DNA of 64,000 bases. Source: Vigna angularis. Taxonomy: Eukaryota; Streptophyta; Magnoliopsida; Fabales; Fabaceae. Position 1 is the stretch's first letter, and every line of letters begins with the position of its first letter. The position numbers and the translations under genes are program-made. The stretch is taken from the NCBI RefSeq assembly GCF_016808095.1, contig NC_068978.1, positions 25,617,306-25,681,305 on the forward strand. Direction: 5' to 3'. The notes beneath the pieces are model-generated. The model saw only the letters and a list, made by a program, of their open reading frames with translations. It was not told the DNA's origin and made no database searches. Positions 12,829 through 26,500 of this stretch are shown in pieces.

Positions 12829-12832
<4 letters not shown>
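12535..12832. repeat. degenerate AT-rich tandem repeat, ~50-60-bp unit
   Basis: The pattern aatttggtaaaaaaaattga then cacttaa(c/t)(c/t)aaattt recurs five or six times with heavy divergence. It abuts the AT microsatellite. Confidence 0.65.

Positions 12833-12876
<44 letters not shown>
12833..12876. repeat. (AT)22 microsatellite
   Basis: Forty-four bases of perfect AT dinucleotide; the longest simple repeat in the window and likely unstable in length. Confidence 0.9.
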
Positions 12877-12878
<2 letters not shown>

Positions 12879-13229
12879 TATTTTGAAATTATTATACATA
12901 TTTTGAAAATCTAGATTAAGAATATATTTGATGTATGAAAGAGTTGTTCTAAAGATTATGTTCCAGAAATTGAGAAAAAAATTATTTTGAAAAACTTTAG
13001 GAAGTGCAAATGTCGAAGTCACTAATAAAAAATATGAAAATATTTCTTTTAAAAATTATGGAGTTGCAATTAGAAAGCACATGTTGCAACAGCAAAAAGC
13101 CAAAATTGCATCGATGATAAAAAGTCAAAGTTGAAAGTTCAGTTTTTCCTAATTTTTCTTTTATGATTGCACCATTGATAGCACACAACAAAGTTGTCTG
13201 ACACCTTTTAATTTGATTGGTTGAAGAAT
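12877..13229. other. unique left flank of the 20.3-kb tandem array
   Basis: Not found at the left edges of units 2 and 3, which are preceded instead by the right end of the unit (ending gaaggaggtcc). The junction with shared sequence is at tagtaatg (13,230). No gene seen. Confidence 0.6.
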
Positions 13230-14532
13230 TAGTAATGGCACACTTTATTGAGGAACACTTTACATAAATTATTATTGTAATTTATGTTTCTTTCAAAGAT
13301 TTCAGATTTCAGTTCGGAAACCTACCAATGAGGGGAACAATTCCTTTAATCCAAATACTCTTTAATTATTTGAGTACGCAAATGGTAAAATATTCCGAGT
13401 TCTCCAATTCGTTAGAATTAAAAAAGACAAATCAATTTGTTAGAATATAGAAATCAATAAAATAACTATTCTTCCAATTTTGATTTAATGTTTCAATGTT
13501 TAAAATGTGCAATTGTTGTATTGTTTTGTGCTATACTCTCATTAAATTAACTTTGAAAAACTAATTTTCTACTAAAATGTATTTTTTAAACTAATTTAAT
13601 ATAAAGTAGTAAAAAAGTTTAAAAACTAATTATTCAAGACTAAATCCTACTTTTCTATTTTTCAAAACTAAATAGTTCATTTATTTACAAATTTATTCAA
13701 AACTCTTTTACATGCATGAACTCAATCTAATTTGAGGAATTGTTCTCCTTTAAAACATAAACTGCATGTAAAATTATACTATGAAACAACTTTTACCTTT
13801 TTAATCTCTATTTAAATATAGTTCTTTTAGTATTTTTACAAGCTACTTTTGTTTATTTTTCCTTTTACTATTTGACTTACAGACGACAAACTAAAAAAAT
13901 TGAAATAGAATGTACAAGAAGTGAATGCTATTTGTGGAGACTAGAGTGAATTCAAAACATGCCACAGGAGTTCACTGTTTCCTCACTTACTATAATACAG
14001 AATTATGCACCACAATATTTTCCTGAAGATCTAATCACAATTAAAGCTTTGTTACAGCTTTGCAATGGTGCCACTGGAGATCATATGTGGCAAATACGAA
14101 TTCAAATTCTCTGTTGATTTCTTTGAGTCTTCAAAATACATTAATATTAATGTAAGTATAATTAAAAAATTTAATATATTTTAAAGACATAACAGAAAAA
14201 TAGCACAAAAAAACTCAGCAGAGCATTCAAAAATCCCTGAAAATAGTGTTTCTTTTTGCAATAGTAAGTGGACACACATTCAAAGAGAACAAAATATTTT
14301 TTATCGCTATTGCCAAGGAAAGTAGCTACACTACCAAAATACGAATAGAAGTAATATGGATTCTTAGAATTGGTTTATCGATTTCTGATGTTTCTTATGC
14401 TGTCTAAAGAGAACAAACAAGAAAATTCATAATCCTTAATAGATGATAATAACGTTAAGACCAATAACAGTAATCCATAAATTAAACATCATAAATTAAT
14501 GACAATAGCCTTTGGTTCACATGATCCTTTGT

Positions 14533-17500
14533 CTACATCTTCAAAGCAGCCCTTGCCATGGCCAAGGCACCATCAAAGTTTTGGTTTCCACCAATAAATC
14601 CACTCATATGCACAAAAACACAGCCAGGAATGCCAGCCTCCTTTGACAGTTCTTCATCCCTTAACCCTCGCCACTGAGAGGGTAGAGCCTTTCGGCTATC
14701 AAAACTGTCAGGAGACACTGCAACTGACTGCACTCTCCATTGTTTGCTTCTTTCATCCTGTAAATGACATTAGGTGATGTACAGAAATCTATAAATGTGT
14801 AACAGAACCTACCATAATAAGGCAGATAAGAGATGATATTAAGCTCATGGTGATATAGGGACTCAAGCATTTTATCATTACTTCAATGACAGCAGTCTCA
14901 ACAAACATCGCTACAAAGGATTTTAATACCATCTTTATAAGTGGTTTACACTTAACTCAATCTTACAAAATCAGTTTGTAAAGCGAAGTTTGTGCCTTAG
15001 TATAATTTCATCATATCTCTAGTTGATATGCAATCTCCAAAAAAAAGTTATTGTGTATTGCTAAACCTCAAACCTAAAATATAATGAAACATTTTATTTC
15101 TATGTACTTTTTTTTAAACTCATGCTACACATCACTATGATTTTTATTTTTGTGTACTTTGAATGTTTAAATTTTATAAAATGCATTACTTTTAATTTTT
15201 GGTATTACTAAATTATGAAATTATATTTCTAATGTTATTTTTCATATATTTTAACCACTACTATTCTTTTTTAATCAAGTGAACCTTGAACTGGTCCCTT
15301 TGACTCATTTTATGACCTGTCTGGTTTACAAAACATAGATATGAAGAACCTTTCCACACAAAAATTATAGACTCAACTTTGAAGAAAAATTCTCACGGGA
15401 ATTCAAGCAATGGAAGATATAACTTATCAAGTACTAAGATTTCACCAATGATTCCATTCATTTTGAAAAAGGAAAATTGTGGAAGAACTCACATTGACTA
15501 GAAATAAAACGAAGTTATAATATAAGTTGTTACAAACTTAACTTTAGAAACTGGTTTTGTAAAGTTAAATTAGGCTTAAAAGTACACTTCTTTATATGAT
15601 ATAAGAGTCATTCAAAACCTATCCTAATAAGGTGTTAGGCCTCATGTCACCCATTAATAGATTCTCCCCTAGTCCCACACTTGAGATGACTAGTTCTCAA
15701 CATGAATGGGTGTTGATGAGTCCATAATGCCAAATTACCTTAGAAATATTACATTTCTGTTAATTTTGACTTTTGATAACATACCAGTATTTTCCAAGGC
15801 GGGGTCCACAATAAATTTGTTACTTGCTGATTTTCACCCTATTGATGACATCCCAATAAATTTTTTACTTACTGATTTTTTGTGAAGGAAATTGTTAGCA
15901 TAAAGAATCTAAACTATGCCTTTCAAGTGAATTATTTTCATCCTTACTACTTGAGCTAAACCACATCCGCAAGCAGTCATCAGAATTGTCAAGAGAAGTG
16001 TGATTTACCAAAAAAAAAATAGATGCAGACAAGTGTGTGTCAATAATGATATACACCATAGTTTTCCTATCTCCTTTTTTAACCTTTGTCTAATTTGGTG
16101 GAAATGGGGTGGAAGGAACATAAGAAGGACTAACACCTTGCTTGCTCTAGGGAATGGAAATAGAGAAACAGTATGGTAAGAAGAGAGAAAGAGGTAGGAA
16201 TAAAATTGAATGTATAACTGTTTGGTAGAGTAAAAATAGATAAAATAGAGTAGAACGATATTTTAAAAGTTATGTGATTTGATATAATTGTTTGTATAAG
16301 TAAATACCCATTATATCCTCATAAGTGGCAAACCAAATGTAGAAACTTCTCAAGCATAATAGATTAAAGTTATTGATTAGTCAATTATTCAAATAAAATA
16401 ATCAATCATAAAATTTTGATAATAGGCTATCATTGAACAATATTGTTTTATGAAGGTTTATTTTAAACAATTTTGCTAATAGGGAAAGATGGGTAAAACA
16501 GGTTTTTACACCCTTGGTAAACAGTAGTCATGGTCAATATAAAACACACAAATACACATATATAATGAAATCACAATGCCAAATAGCTAACAAAGTGTCA
16601 TAAAATTACAAAACAATACTGTGTACATCACAAGGCCAAGAAAAGTGGCTAGCAACTCCACAAATTCAGCAAACAACTATTTTTAGATGCTGCACAATTG
16701 AGCAACATATACTCCCAAAAAACAGTGATGCTGAATAATAAGGGCTGTTTGCTGCTATATAAACTCAGCAATATACCCTACAAAAACTCCTATAAAACAT
16801 CCTCCTCATTGATCAAAAGTTCTTCCCTTTCCTCAACAACGTCTTTATCCTCATCTATTGTGGATTTTCCCTACATGTTGAACTTGGCATTCAAGTTTCT
16901 TGGACCGCATTTCCTTCTAGCTCCCTCATCAACATCAAAACACGTATGTACATTCATCCATGAAGCATGCATAACTAAGCAAGGACTTTCCCTTTTTGAT
17001 TATCCACTCGTCATTTAATTCAATACTGGACACGTACATGGGATAATATGTGTATGCCTTCTCTATCCTTTATCTCATCTCAAGTTTAGTATTATATTTA
17101 ACATACACAACTTTTAACCTTTGTTGCTCTATTGACATTTTCTTAGTATGCACATAGTCAAATATACTCCAATTCATTTCGCATCCCGCTCACTACATGA
17201 GCCTAAAGATTCTTATGGCTACTTGTTGATTCAAAAGAAAATATAGTTAATAAGGTACAGGAGGATATTAAGTGTGTTGTTAGAAGTTGCAAGAAGATTC
17301 TAGAGACCTCTTCCTAATCTTTGCTTTAGAGCTAGGGTTCTCTATATTTAAAGGCTAATGTACTATTTTAAATCAATGAATTGAATAAAATCTACTCATT
17401 CAGATTAATCCATTCCTAAGTTGGTACCAAAGCTCACAATCTTAGAGACTCTACTTCCATATTTCTTCTTTACAATCTTAGCTACGATTCCATTTTGTGG

Positions 17501-20500
17501 TTGCCTAGCATGCACCCATTTCCTTCAATGATTGCACCCAGCTTGTGTTTCCTAGGAACCAACTTTATCACTACAGTTTCCACCATTGTCATCGCCACTG
17601 CCATCATCGCCAATTAGACTAACAATCTCACCAGGAAAGTAAATATGTTGTCCTCTGATATGTCCATCCCTCGAGTCTTGCCATATAATTGGAGCTATCA
17701 CATGCCTCTTGTTCCACAAGTAGTGAGTTTTGCAGGCCTAAAACTTTCAGTCATCACAGCCCATCCAATCACTATTCCCACTACTGCTTGCGTTGCCAGA
17801 AACACCTAGAGGTGGTTGTTCCCAATTTATCATTGTTTTGTCCTTTTGCCTCACATGAATCCCTCATTTGAAAAGATCATTGTTCATGGCAGCATTGCTC
17901 ACAAATTTTTCTTTTTCTCTTTTTTCTACTATTATCTATTTTTTTATTTAGGAGGGGGCTAAGAAATCCTTTATTCTTTGGCACGACAACTCCATTAAGC
18001 AATGCTAATCTCCCACACTTACCTCATGATAGTTGCCTTAATGAATAAAACTATCTCCAATGAGTTCAATTCATTAGACACGCGTTAAAGGGTACAGATA
18101 GCCTCAACCATATTGAAAGAGAGGTTGTATCATCAGTTAATCCTAATTTCCAAATTTGGAACAATGATGACTCATGAGTTATTGATTACATGGCTAAGGA
18201 TCCATGACTATAGAAACTAATAGAAATTATGTTTTACTCCAATGCCTGTGAAATTTGGGAAGACCTCACAAATACTGGTTACATACAACACGATATCTCT
18301 ACATGCTACACCTTCTTTATTCTACAATGTTCATTAAGCTTGAAATTTGCAGGGATGTTCACTCTTGCTCAGTTTGTTGAACAATCCCAAATATGTCAAC
18401 TTTTACCAAGATTGAATCTTACACATGACCCTATTAGAGCACAAATTATTGGGAAGGAAAGACTTTCTACATTGTCCGAGGTGAGGAGTTGCCATGTTTG
18501 GAAAGGCTGCCACAACCTTGGACTTCAAATCTCGAAAACATAAAACTCAACTTCAAAGATAACGATGACCATTGGTGCACTCATTGTAAGAAATTTTACC
18601 ACACTAATGAGACTTTCTACATTGTCCGAGGTGAGGAGTTGCCATGTTTGGAAAGGCTGCCACAACCTTGGACTTCAAATCTCGAAAACATAAAACTCAA
18701 CTTCAAAGATAACGATGACCATTGGTGCACTCATTGTAAGAAATTTTACCACACTAATGAGACTTTCTTCAAGGTATAAAACCAAGAACAACTACAATTG
18801 TCTAAGCCAAGGATAATTGTTCATTTTCCTCTACAAACGAATGTGTTTATTTTCTAAGGAACACAAATGATGTGGAAATCAAATCAAAGTTTATTAGCAT
18901 ATCTTGTGGCAAGTTATACAAGCCCAATGTCATAAAAAAACATATTGTGGTTAGAAAGCAAGTACCAAAAGATGGCTTATTGATAGAATCCATAAGAGTA
19001 TATGGACATTAAATTTCAACGCATAATGTAGTCCTTCAATTGACGAGGACAAAGGAATCATGGAAGAATTTCTAGAATCTAAAGTTGTAATAAACCTCCT
19101 TTAAGACTGACCTTTTAGTTCGGCTAGACAAATGAGAGCTTTCTCTTTTCCATGTAACTTGAACCAAGTCTCCTTGGTGTGGCCAAATATCTTACATTGA
19201 GGGCACCTACAATCCTCCTTGCCTTTTAAGTTGAATTTCATGTTCCTAGGATTTGAGATCCCAAGTTCGGAAGCCTTTCCAAAGAACATGCCAACTCTTC
19301 ATTGGAAGGTTCATTTATTATGACCATTCGACGACTCTCCTCACCCTCGCCATAGAAGACTTTAGAAATAGAAGAAATTCTTTCCTTCCCAAGAATGTGT
19401 CCTAATAGGTAATATTGAGGGATCAATCTTGATAAGAACTTCAATATTTTGGGATTGTTCAACAAACAAAGCAAGAGTGACAACATCCCTACTATTATCT
19501 AGCTTCAAATTTCGATATTGGTCCAGCTAAATCCATAGACCCTTCAACATTAAATGATGTCACACAACAAAGAAAGCACCCAGCTTGGTACCAAATGACA
19601 CATAGAAAAAGTATTTCCAAGTCCTTCCCCAATTTCAAGAGCACTAGAATAAAACCTATAATCTCTATTGATTCCTATAGTCATGGACCCCCGTAGCCAT
19701 GTCATAATTTGCGAGTCATCATTGTCCCAAATTTGGAAATTTGGGTCATCCTTAGGAATGGCCTCTCCTGCAATATGGTTGAGCCTACTTGTACCCTTCA
19801 ATGTGCTTCTAATAAATTGAGCACATTTGAGATCACTTTGATCATTAAAACTATCATTAAGCAAATATGGAAGAACAACATGGCTTAGTGCAATTGTCAT
19901 GCCAAAAACACAAGATTCCTTAGACTTTAAAAAACATCAGAGAAGAAAAAACAAGAACAATGTCATGAACAATACTTCTTTCAAAGGAGAGAAGAGCAAC
20001 CAGAGGCGAAAGGGTGAAACAAGGGCAAGTCTAAATCCACCCACCTTAGGGTAACTTCGACAAAGCAAGCTGCGCTGAGAAAAACACATCGAATGCACAA
20101 TCACAAGTCAGAAACTTGTGTCACATGAAGCCCAATCATAGAGAAAAAAGAGGAGCATGCAGGCACATGGATACTCCGATAGCAGTGCAAGTTCAATGGT
20201 TGACAAATTAAAGGATGACAAATTTCCTAGAGTGATTGTTGATCTAATTCAAGCTATGGCAACAACAGTGATAAAGATGGTGTGGCAGTGGCACAAAGTT
20301 GGATGCACCTTGGGCAACCCTGATAATTAAAGGAAACGGGTGCGCTTCAGGCAACCCCAAAAAAGGAACATCAGCTAAGACAACAATGAAGACATGTGGA
20401 AACAGAGTCCTCAAGATGAGGAGCTCCGGTACCAACTTGGAAAAGATTAAACTATATGAGGAAAAAAAATATTGAATTAATTCCGTGAAACATATAGAGA

Positions 20501-23500
20501 ACTCTAACCCTAATATAATATAAAAATTCCTATTGTAGCTTATAAAAGATATTTTCACCTGGAACAACATTAACCGATCAGCTTAAAAGGTAAAAAACCA
20601 CCAGACGTTATTTCGAGACTTAATGGGGACTAGAAACATAGAATAGAACCTGAGAAAACGAAAATAAACAAATACCTGAAATAGAACATATTTGATTGGA
20701 GGGTCAATTTTCAACTCCCCTTCAAGCTCAAATAAGTGAAGCTTCCACTGCAGAAAACAAAACACAAGTTCACAATTTCTGATAATACAATGCTAATAGT
20801 ACCATGTAGGTAATACACAGGGAGAATAAAGAATTTGAGGAATTGAGGTATTTTCAGAATACACATATAACTGTACATTAGCCAAAGATGACCATTCTAG
20901 ATTATAAGCAGCAGCCTGTTGATGGTTTTTATATAATTGGATAATAAATAATTGGAGTTGCAGAAGCTGAATGTCTCCTGATACCATATCAAACCACAGA
21001 ATGCAGAAAAAAAAAAAGTATTCTTATTCAAAACTGAATGAATAGAAGATTAAAGACTGGAACATTACTGACTGGAAAACAATGATACAATGCTCTGGAC
21101 TATATATACACATATAGAATAATGCTTTAACAGATTTAGCTGACACAGTAATACAGCTTTATGAAATTATAATAATGAACAGAAATATAATAGGAAAGTA
21201 AGCCAAAATAGTCAGTTCCATTTACTAACACAGATGTGCCACATCAGCTATGATCGCACCGCCAGGGATTTGTTTTGCTCCAAAACTATTGTGTTGTTAG
21301 GGCACAAATCACACAATGATGCTGTATAAAACTCACACAAAACTGCTAAGGAGTAGAAAACAAGTAATGAACAGAAACTGAGAATCACATAAGTATACTA
21401 TTCAATAAAAAGTTAATCATATCCTGCTTCCACTGATTATATTTACTTGCATGATAAGAAAATTAGATCATTTTTTCATCAAGAAATTACGCTGCTTCCA
21501 CTGACTATATTTGCTTGCATTATAAGAAAATTAGATCCTTTTTTGCATCAAGAAATGTTGAGGTCTCAAAGATGTCCAAATAAATACACATTCAAGGGTC
21601 AAACCGTCATTTTAGGCATTAACATATTCCATAAATTAGAAATTTGTTCATGAAATGCATAATAGTTAATTTTAGCATGAAAATTACAAGATCCTCTGCG
21701 TATTTGTCAACATGTTCAAAACTGTTGAACATGCTCAAGCTTCAGATCGTTATTTCTTAATATAGCACAGCCGAATAGAAATAAGTTGAATGAATCATAT
21801 TCAAATATTAAACAAAACGTTACAAGAGGGGGGAGAATTTTCAACTCACAGGACAAGATTTAGTCAAAACTAGAATTTCTCCACTAGGATCAACAGTCTG
21901 TCTAGCTGCTATGGTCTCCATTACAATTGACCTTGCTGGTAACCATGACTTTACATGAAGACGAACGCTCTACAAGAGAAGAGGGGAGCATCTCAGATAA
22001 CAAACCAAAATGTAAAAAAGGCAAGAAAATTTTAAAACCACTTATTCCTGTTGAAGTTCAAAAAGAAAGTGCCTGACAGACTCACATCCAGAAATTCACT
22101 GCCAGCAAGAGCCATGGCACGTTGAAAGGCCTCATTTTCTTTCTCAGCTGACTGATGAAGATCTGTCCAGTCCAAATTTAATCTTCCTACTCTTGAGGAT
22201 AAATGAGTATTATTCACATATTTCGGAGGCAGGTCTGTATCAAATTGATTGATTCCATTGTCTGTAGCATCAATTGCCTGATATAATTAAACAATAACAC
22301 TAATATCATACATCCAGTTTGGATCGACTAACTAACCTCAAATGCACCATTAATCCCATATACCACCCTGCAGGCAATTATCAAACTAATCCAAGAACAT
22401 AGCTGAATGTCCCAAAAACATAAGTCAGCCAATGTCCTCTTACAATCAATCATTTGGTAATGAATATCAATTACGAAAACTGATCTATAGCAATAATGTA
22501 CAATTTCCAAACATATACTTATATCAATAAAACAAAATTCGTAACAGAAGCCATAGAAGTTAATAAGACACTAGACCACCCACAGGCCAATTATTTGCAA
22601 AGCCTATTCTGGGAAATATATGACCTAGAATTAATTATTACTGCACTTGTACTGGTATATGGAACATAAATGGCTCTGTGTGAGTATTGACATATTTCAA
22701 CAAAGAAATGTAGAAACATGCATTCCAAAACTACACCAGAATCGTGATGTAATTGAGTTATGGTGCAAAATTGAATCCATCTACTTCTTGATATTATTTC
22801 TCATTCCCTTTTTATTGTTGAAGATCACACATCAACTAAACATATGACCAAATTATACTGCATAAGTAAATACAAATCTCATATTTCTAAACCAGTTTTG
22901 TGAGATTGAATTAGACTTACATAGTCCACTTTTTATGATACAGCATGCAAAATTCAAAACTATGTACTATACATATGAAATATAGACTATACTTGAAAAT
23001 ACTGACTATTGCAATGCATGAAAAAAATTGTTAGGGATTCTGAAAAGAATTCCTAACCAGCACTATCTCTATCTCAAACACCACAATCCAGAATAGGAAA
23101 AGAAAGAATAGTATGAATGGTATTCTCAGCAATGAATCAAGAATACATTGTATCTTAGGAGCTTAACCTCCTTCACCTGGTGCTAAGACCGGTCTACACA
23201 TACAAACTACTTATTGAATGAACACAGAAATCATAAAAACATATTATTGAATGAGAGGGCTTACTACTCCTCATACATTAGCATTACATTTATAGGGGAA
23301 AGAAAGTAACTACCCATTTCCTTTCCAACTCACTTTGGTTGGAACACAACTCACACACAGCTCATACTGACAGCACACACACAGCTCACACTAATCATTC
23401 AATAATTCTAACACTTCCCCTCAAGCTGGAGCATACAAATTGTATGTACCAAGCTTGGAACTAATGAATTCAATTCTAGGTCCTCTTAAGGACTTAGTTA

Positions 23501-26500
23501 ACATATCTGCAAGTTGATCCTTTGACCCAACAAACTCAGTACAAATTTCTTTGGACAACAATTTTTCCCTAACAAAATGGCAGTCAATTTCTATATGTTT
23601 GGTCCTATCGTGAAACACTGGGTTTGATGCAATGTGGAGAGCAGCTTGATTATCGCAATACATCTTCATGGTTTGAATGCTACAGAAGTTGAGCTCTTGA
23701 AGAAATTGCTTCACCCATCTAAGTTCACTTGTTAGTGATGCCATAGCCCTATATTCAGCTTCAGTTGTTGATCGGGCTACTACATTTTGTTTCTTACTCT
23801 TCCATGAATGATATTTCTCCCAAGGAGAACACAATATCCAGTAGTAGATCGTCTATCAATAGGCGAGCCTGCCCAATCTGCATCACAGTATCCAGAGACT
23901 TGAATGCTTCCTTTATCTTCATATAACAACCCTTGTCCAGGAGCCTTTTTTAGGTATCTTAGAATTCGAATGATAGCATTCCAATGGCCAAGACATGGAG
24001 CCTGCATGAATTGACTGACCACTCCAAATGCAAAAGATAGATCCGGTCTTGTAATAGTGAGATAAATCAGTTTTCCAACAAGTCTTCTGTATCTTTCTGG
24101 ATCGGAGAACAATTCACCTTCGCTTGAAGCTAATTTTTGATTTGGGTCCATAGGACTGTCTATTGGTCTACAATCAATCATTCCTGTCTCTTGTAATATA
24201 TTGTTGGAAGTCCCACATCGACTAGAGATAAGGCCAAATGATAATATATAATTGAGGTGCAAACCTCACCTTACAAGCCGGTTTTGTGGGGATGAGTTAG
24301 GCATAAACTCACTTTCTAATATGGTATCAGAGCCATGGTTAGAGCCTATCCTAGCGAGTTCTAAGTGGACATTCTATTCTTCTCTTCCACCCGTAATCGG
24401 GCCGCTATTGGACCACCCAATTTCTACTATCACGCACGAGATGTCTATACCTCGACGTGAAGGGGGTGTGTTGGAAGTCCCACATCGACTAGAGATAAGG
24501 CCAAATGATAATATATAATTGAGGTGCAAACCTCACCTTACAAGCCGGTTTTGTGGGGATGAGTTAGGCATAAACTCACTTTCTAATATATATCAAGAGC
24601 ATATTTCCTTTGAGAGACTACAATTCCATCTTTTGATCGAGCTACTTCAATGCCCAAGAAGTATTTCAGGCTTCCAAGATCTTTGGTTTGGAAATGTTTG
24701 CATAAGTGTTTCTTCAGTTGAGATATTCCAACAACATCATTTCCTGTGATGACTATATCATCAACATATACTATTAGATAAACACATTTCCCAAGAGATG
24801 TAGTACAATAAAAAACTGAATGATCTGTTTCACTTCGTTTCAAGCCAAATTGTTGAACAATAGAGCTGAATTTTCCAAACCAAGCACGTGGTGACTGCTT
24901 GAGACCATATAGAGAGCGATGCAATTTGCATACCATTCCACACTCCCCCTGAGCAACAAACCCTGGAGGTTGCTCCATATAAACTTCGTCCTCAAGATCA
25001 CCATGAAGGAAGGCATTTTTTATATCTAGTTGATGAAGTGGCCAGTGACGAATAGCTGCCATTGCAAAGAATAGACGAATAGTAGTCATCTTAGCCACAG
25101 AAGAGAAAGTCTCACAATAATCAATGCCATAAACTTGAGTGTATCCTTTAGCAACTAAACGAGCTTTGAGACGATCAATGTTGCCGTTAGAATCAACTTT
25201 AATTGTATACACCCATCGACAACCAACTGCCTTTTTACCCTGTGGAAGAGGTACCAACTCCCAAGTTTTATTTTGTTCGAGAGAGCTTGGATTTCTGCAA
25301 TCATGGCCTCTCGCCAACCAGGATGAGCAAGTGCTTCTTCCATATTTTTAGGTATATCAACTGAAGACACTGAAGATATAAATGCACAATAGGATGGAGA
25401 TAATCTGTGATAACTAAGAAAGTTATAGATTGGATGTGGGTTGCGAGTGGAACGAGTACCTTTCCGAAGAGCAATAGGCCAACCTGAATCATCTTCGGGA
25501 GTCGTGGGAGTAAGTGACGGTGAGGAAGAATCTGAAGGAGAGGATTCACCATTTTCTGGATGTTCTACCTGTGTAACATTGGGAGATGATGGTTCAGGGG
25601 AACTGGGACGCTGAGTTGTAGACACAGGAGGAATATTTGACTCAATCATGGGAAGAGGAAGGACCTGTTGGATAACCTCAATCTCTTGTTCAGATGAAGT
25701 GAAGTAGGGAGTTTGTTCAAAAAAGGTAACATTTGCAGACATAAAGTACTTTTTAGTTTCACGAGAGTAACACCTATAACCTTTTTGAAGCCGTGAATAT
25801 CCCAAGAAGACACATTTGATTGCACGAGCAGAAAGCTTATCTAGTCCAGGAGACATGTCATGAACAAAACATACGCAACCAAAGATTCGAGGAGAGGTGT
25901 GAAAGAGAGGTTGGTTGGGAAAAAGAATGGAAAAAGGAGTTTTATGATTAAGAGAAGAAGAGGGCATCCTATTAATAAGATAACATGCAGTTAAAATGGC
26001 ATCGCCCCAGTGATGAGTGGGAATATGGGCACTAAGCAAAAGAGTTCGGGCAGTTTCAATCAAGTGTCGGTTTTTTCTTTCTGCTATACCATTTTGTTGT
26101 GGTGTATGAGGACAAGTAAACTGATGTAGTATACCATGAGAGCTTACAACTTCAGAGAAATTGTAAGAGAAGTATTCTTTGGCATTGTCACTTCTTAGAA
26201 TTTTGATAACTTGGCCAAATTGATTTTTGATTTCATTTAAAAAGGAGGTAAAGATGGATAATAATTCAGAACGATCTTTCATAAGATAAACCCAAGTACA
26301 TCTTGAATATTCATCAATGAAAGTAACAAAATACCGAAAACCAAAGGACGAGACACGACTAGGTCCCCAAATATCAGAATGGATAATGGAAAAACTAGAA
26401 TCACACGTTGTTTGTGACCTTTTAGGAAAGGAAGACCGAACGTGTTTTCCGAGATGACATGACTCACATTCTAAACTATTGACATTACCAAGTTCAGGGA

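Noticed and set aside
18229..18779. Frames of 96-104 codons looking like a small gene
   Set aside because: They are fragments of a decayed copia gag, with the in-frame 150-bp duplication creating the apparent repeat protein.
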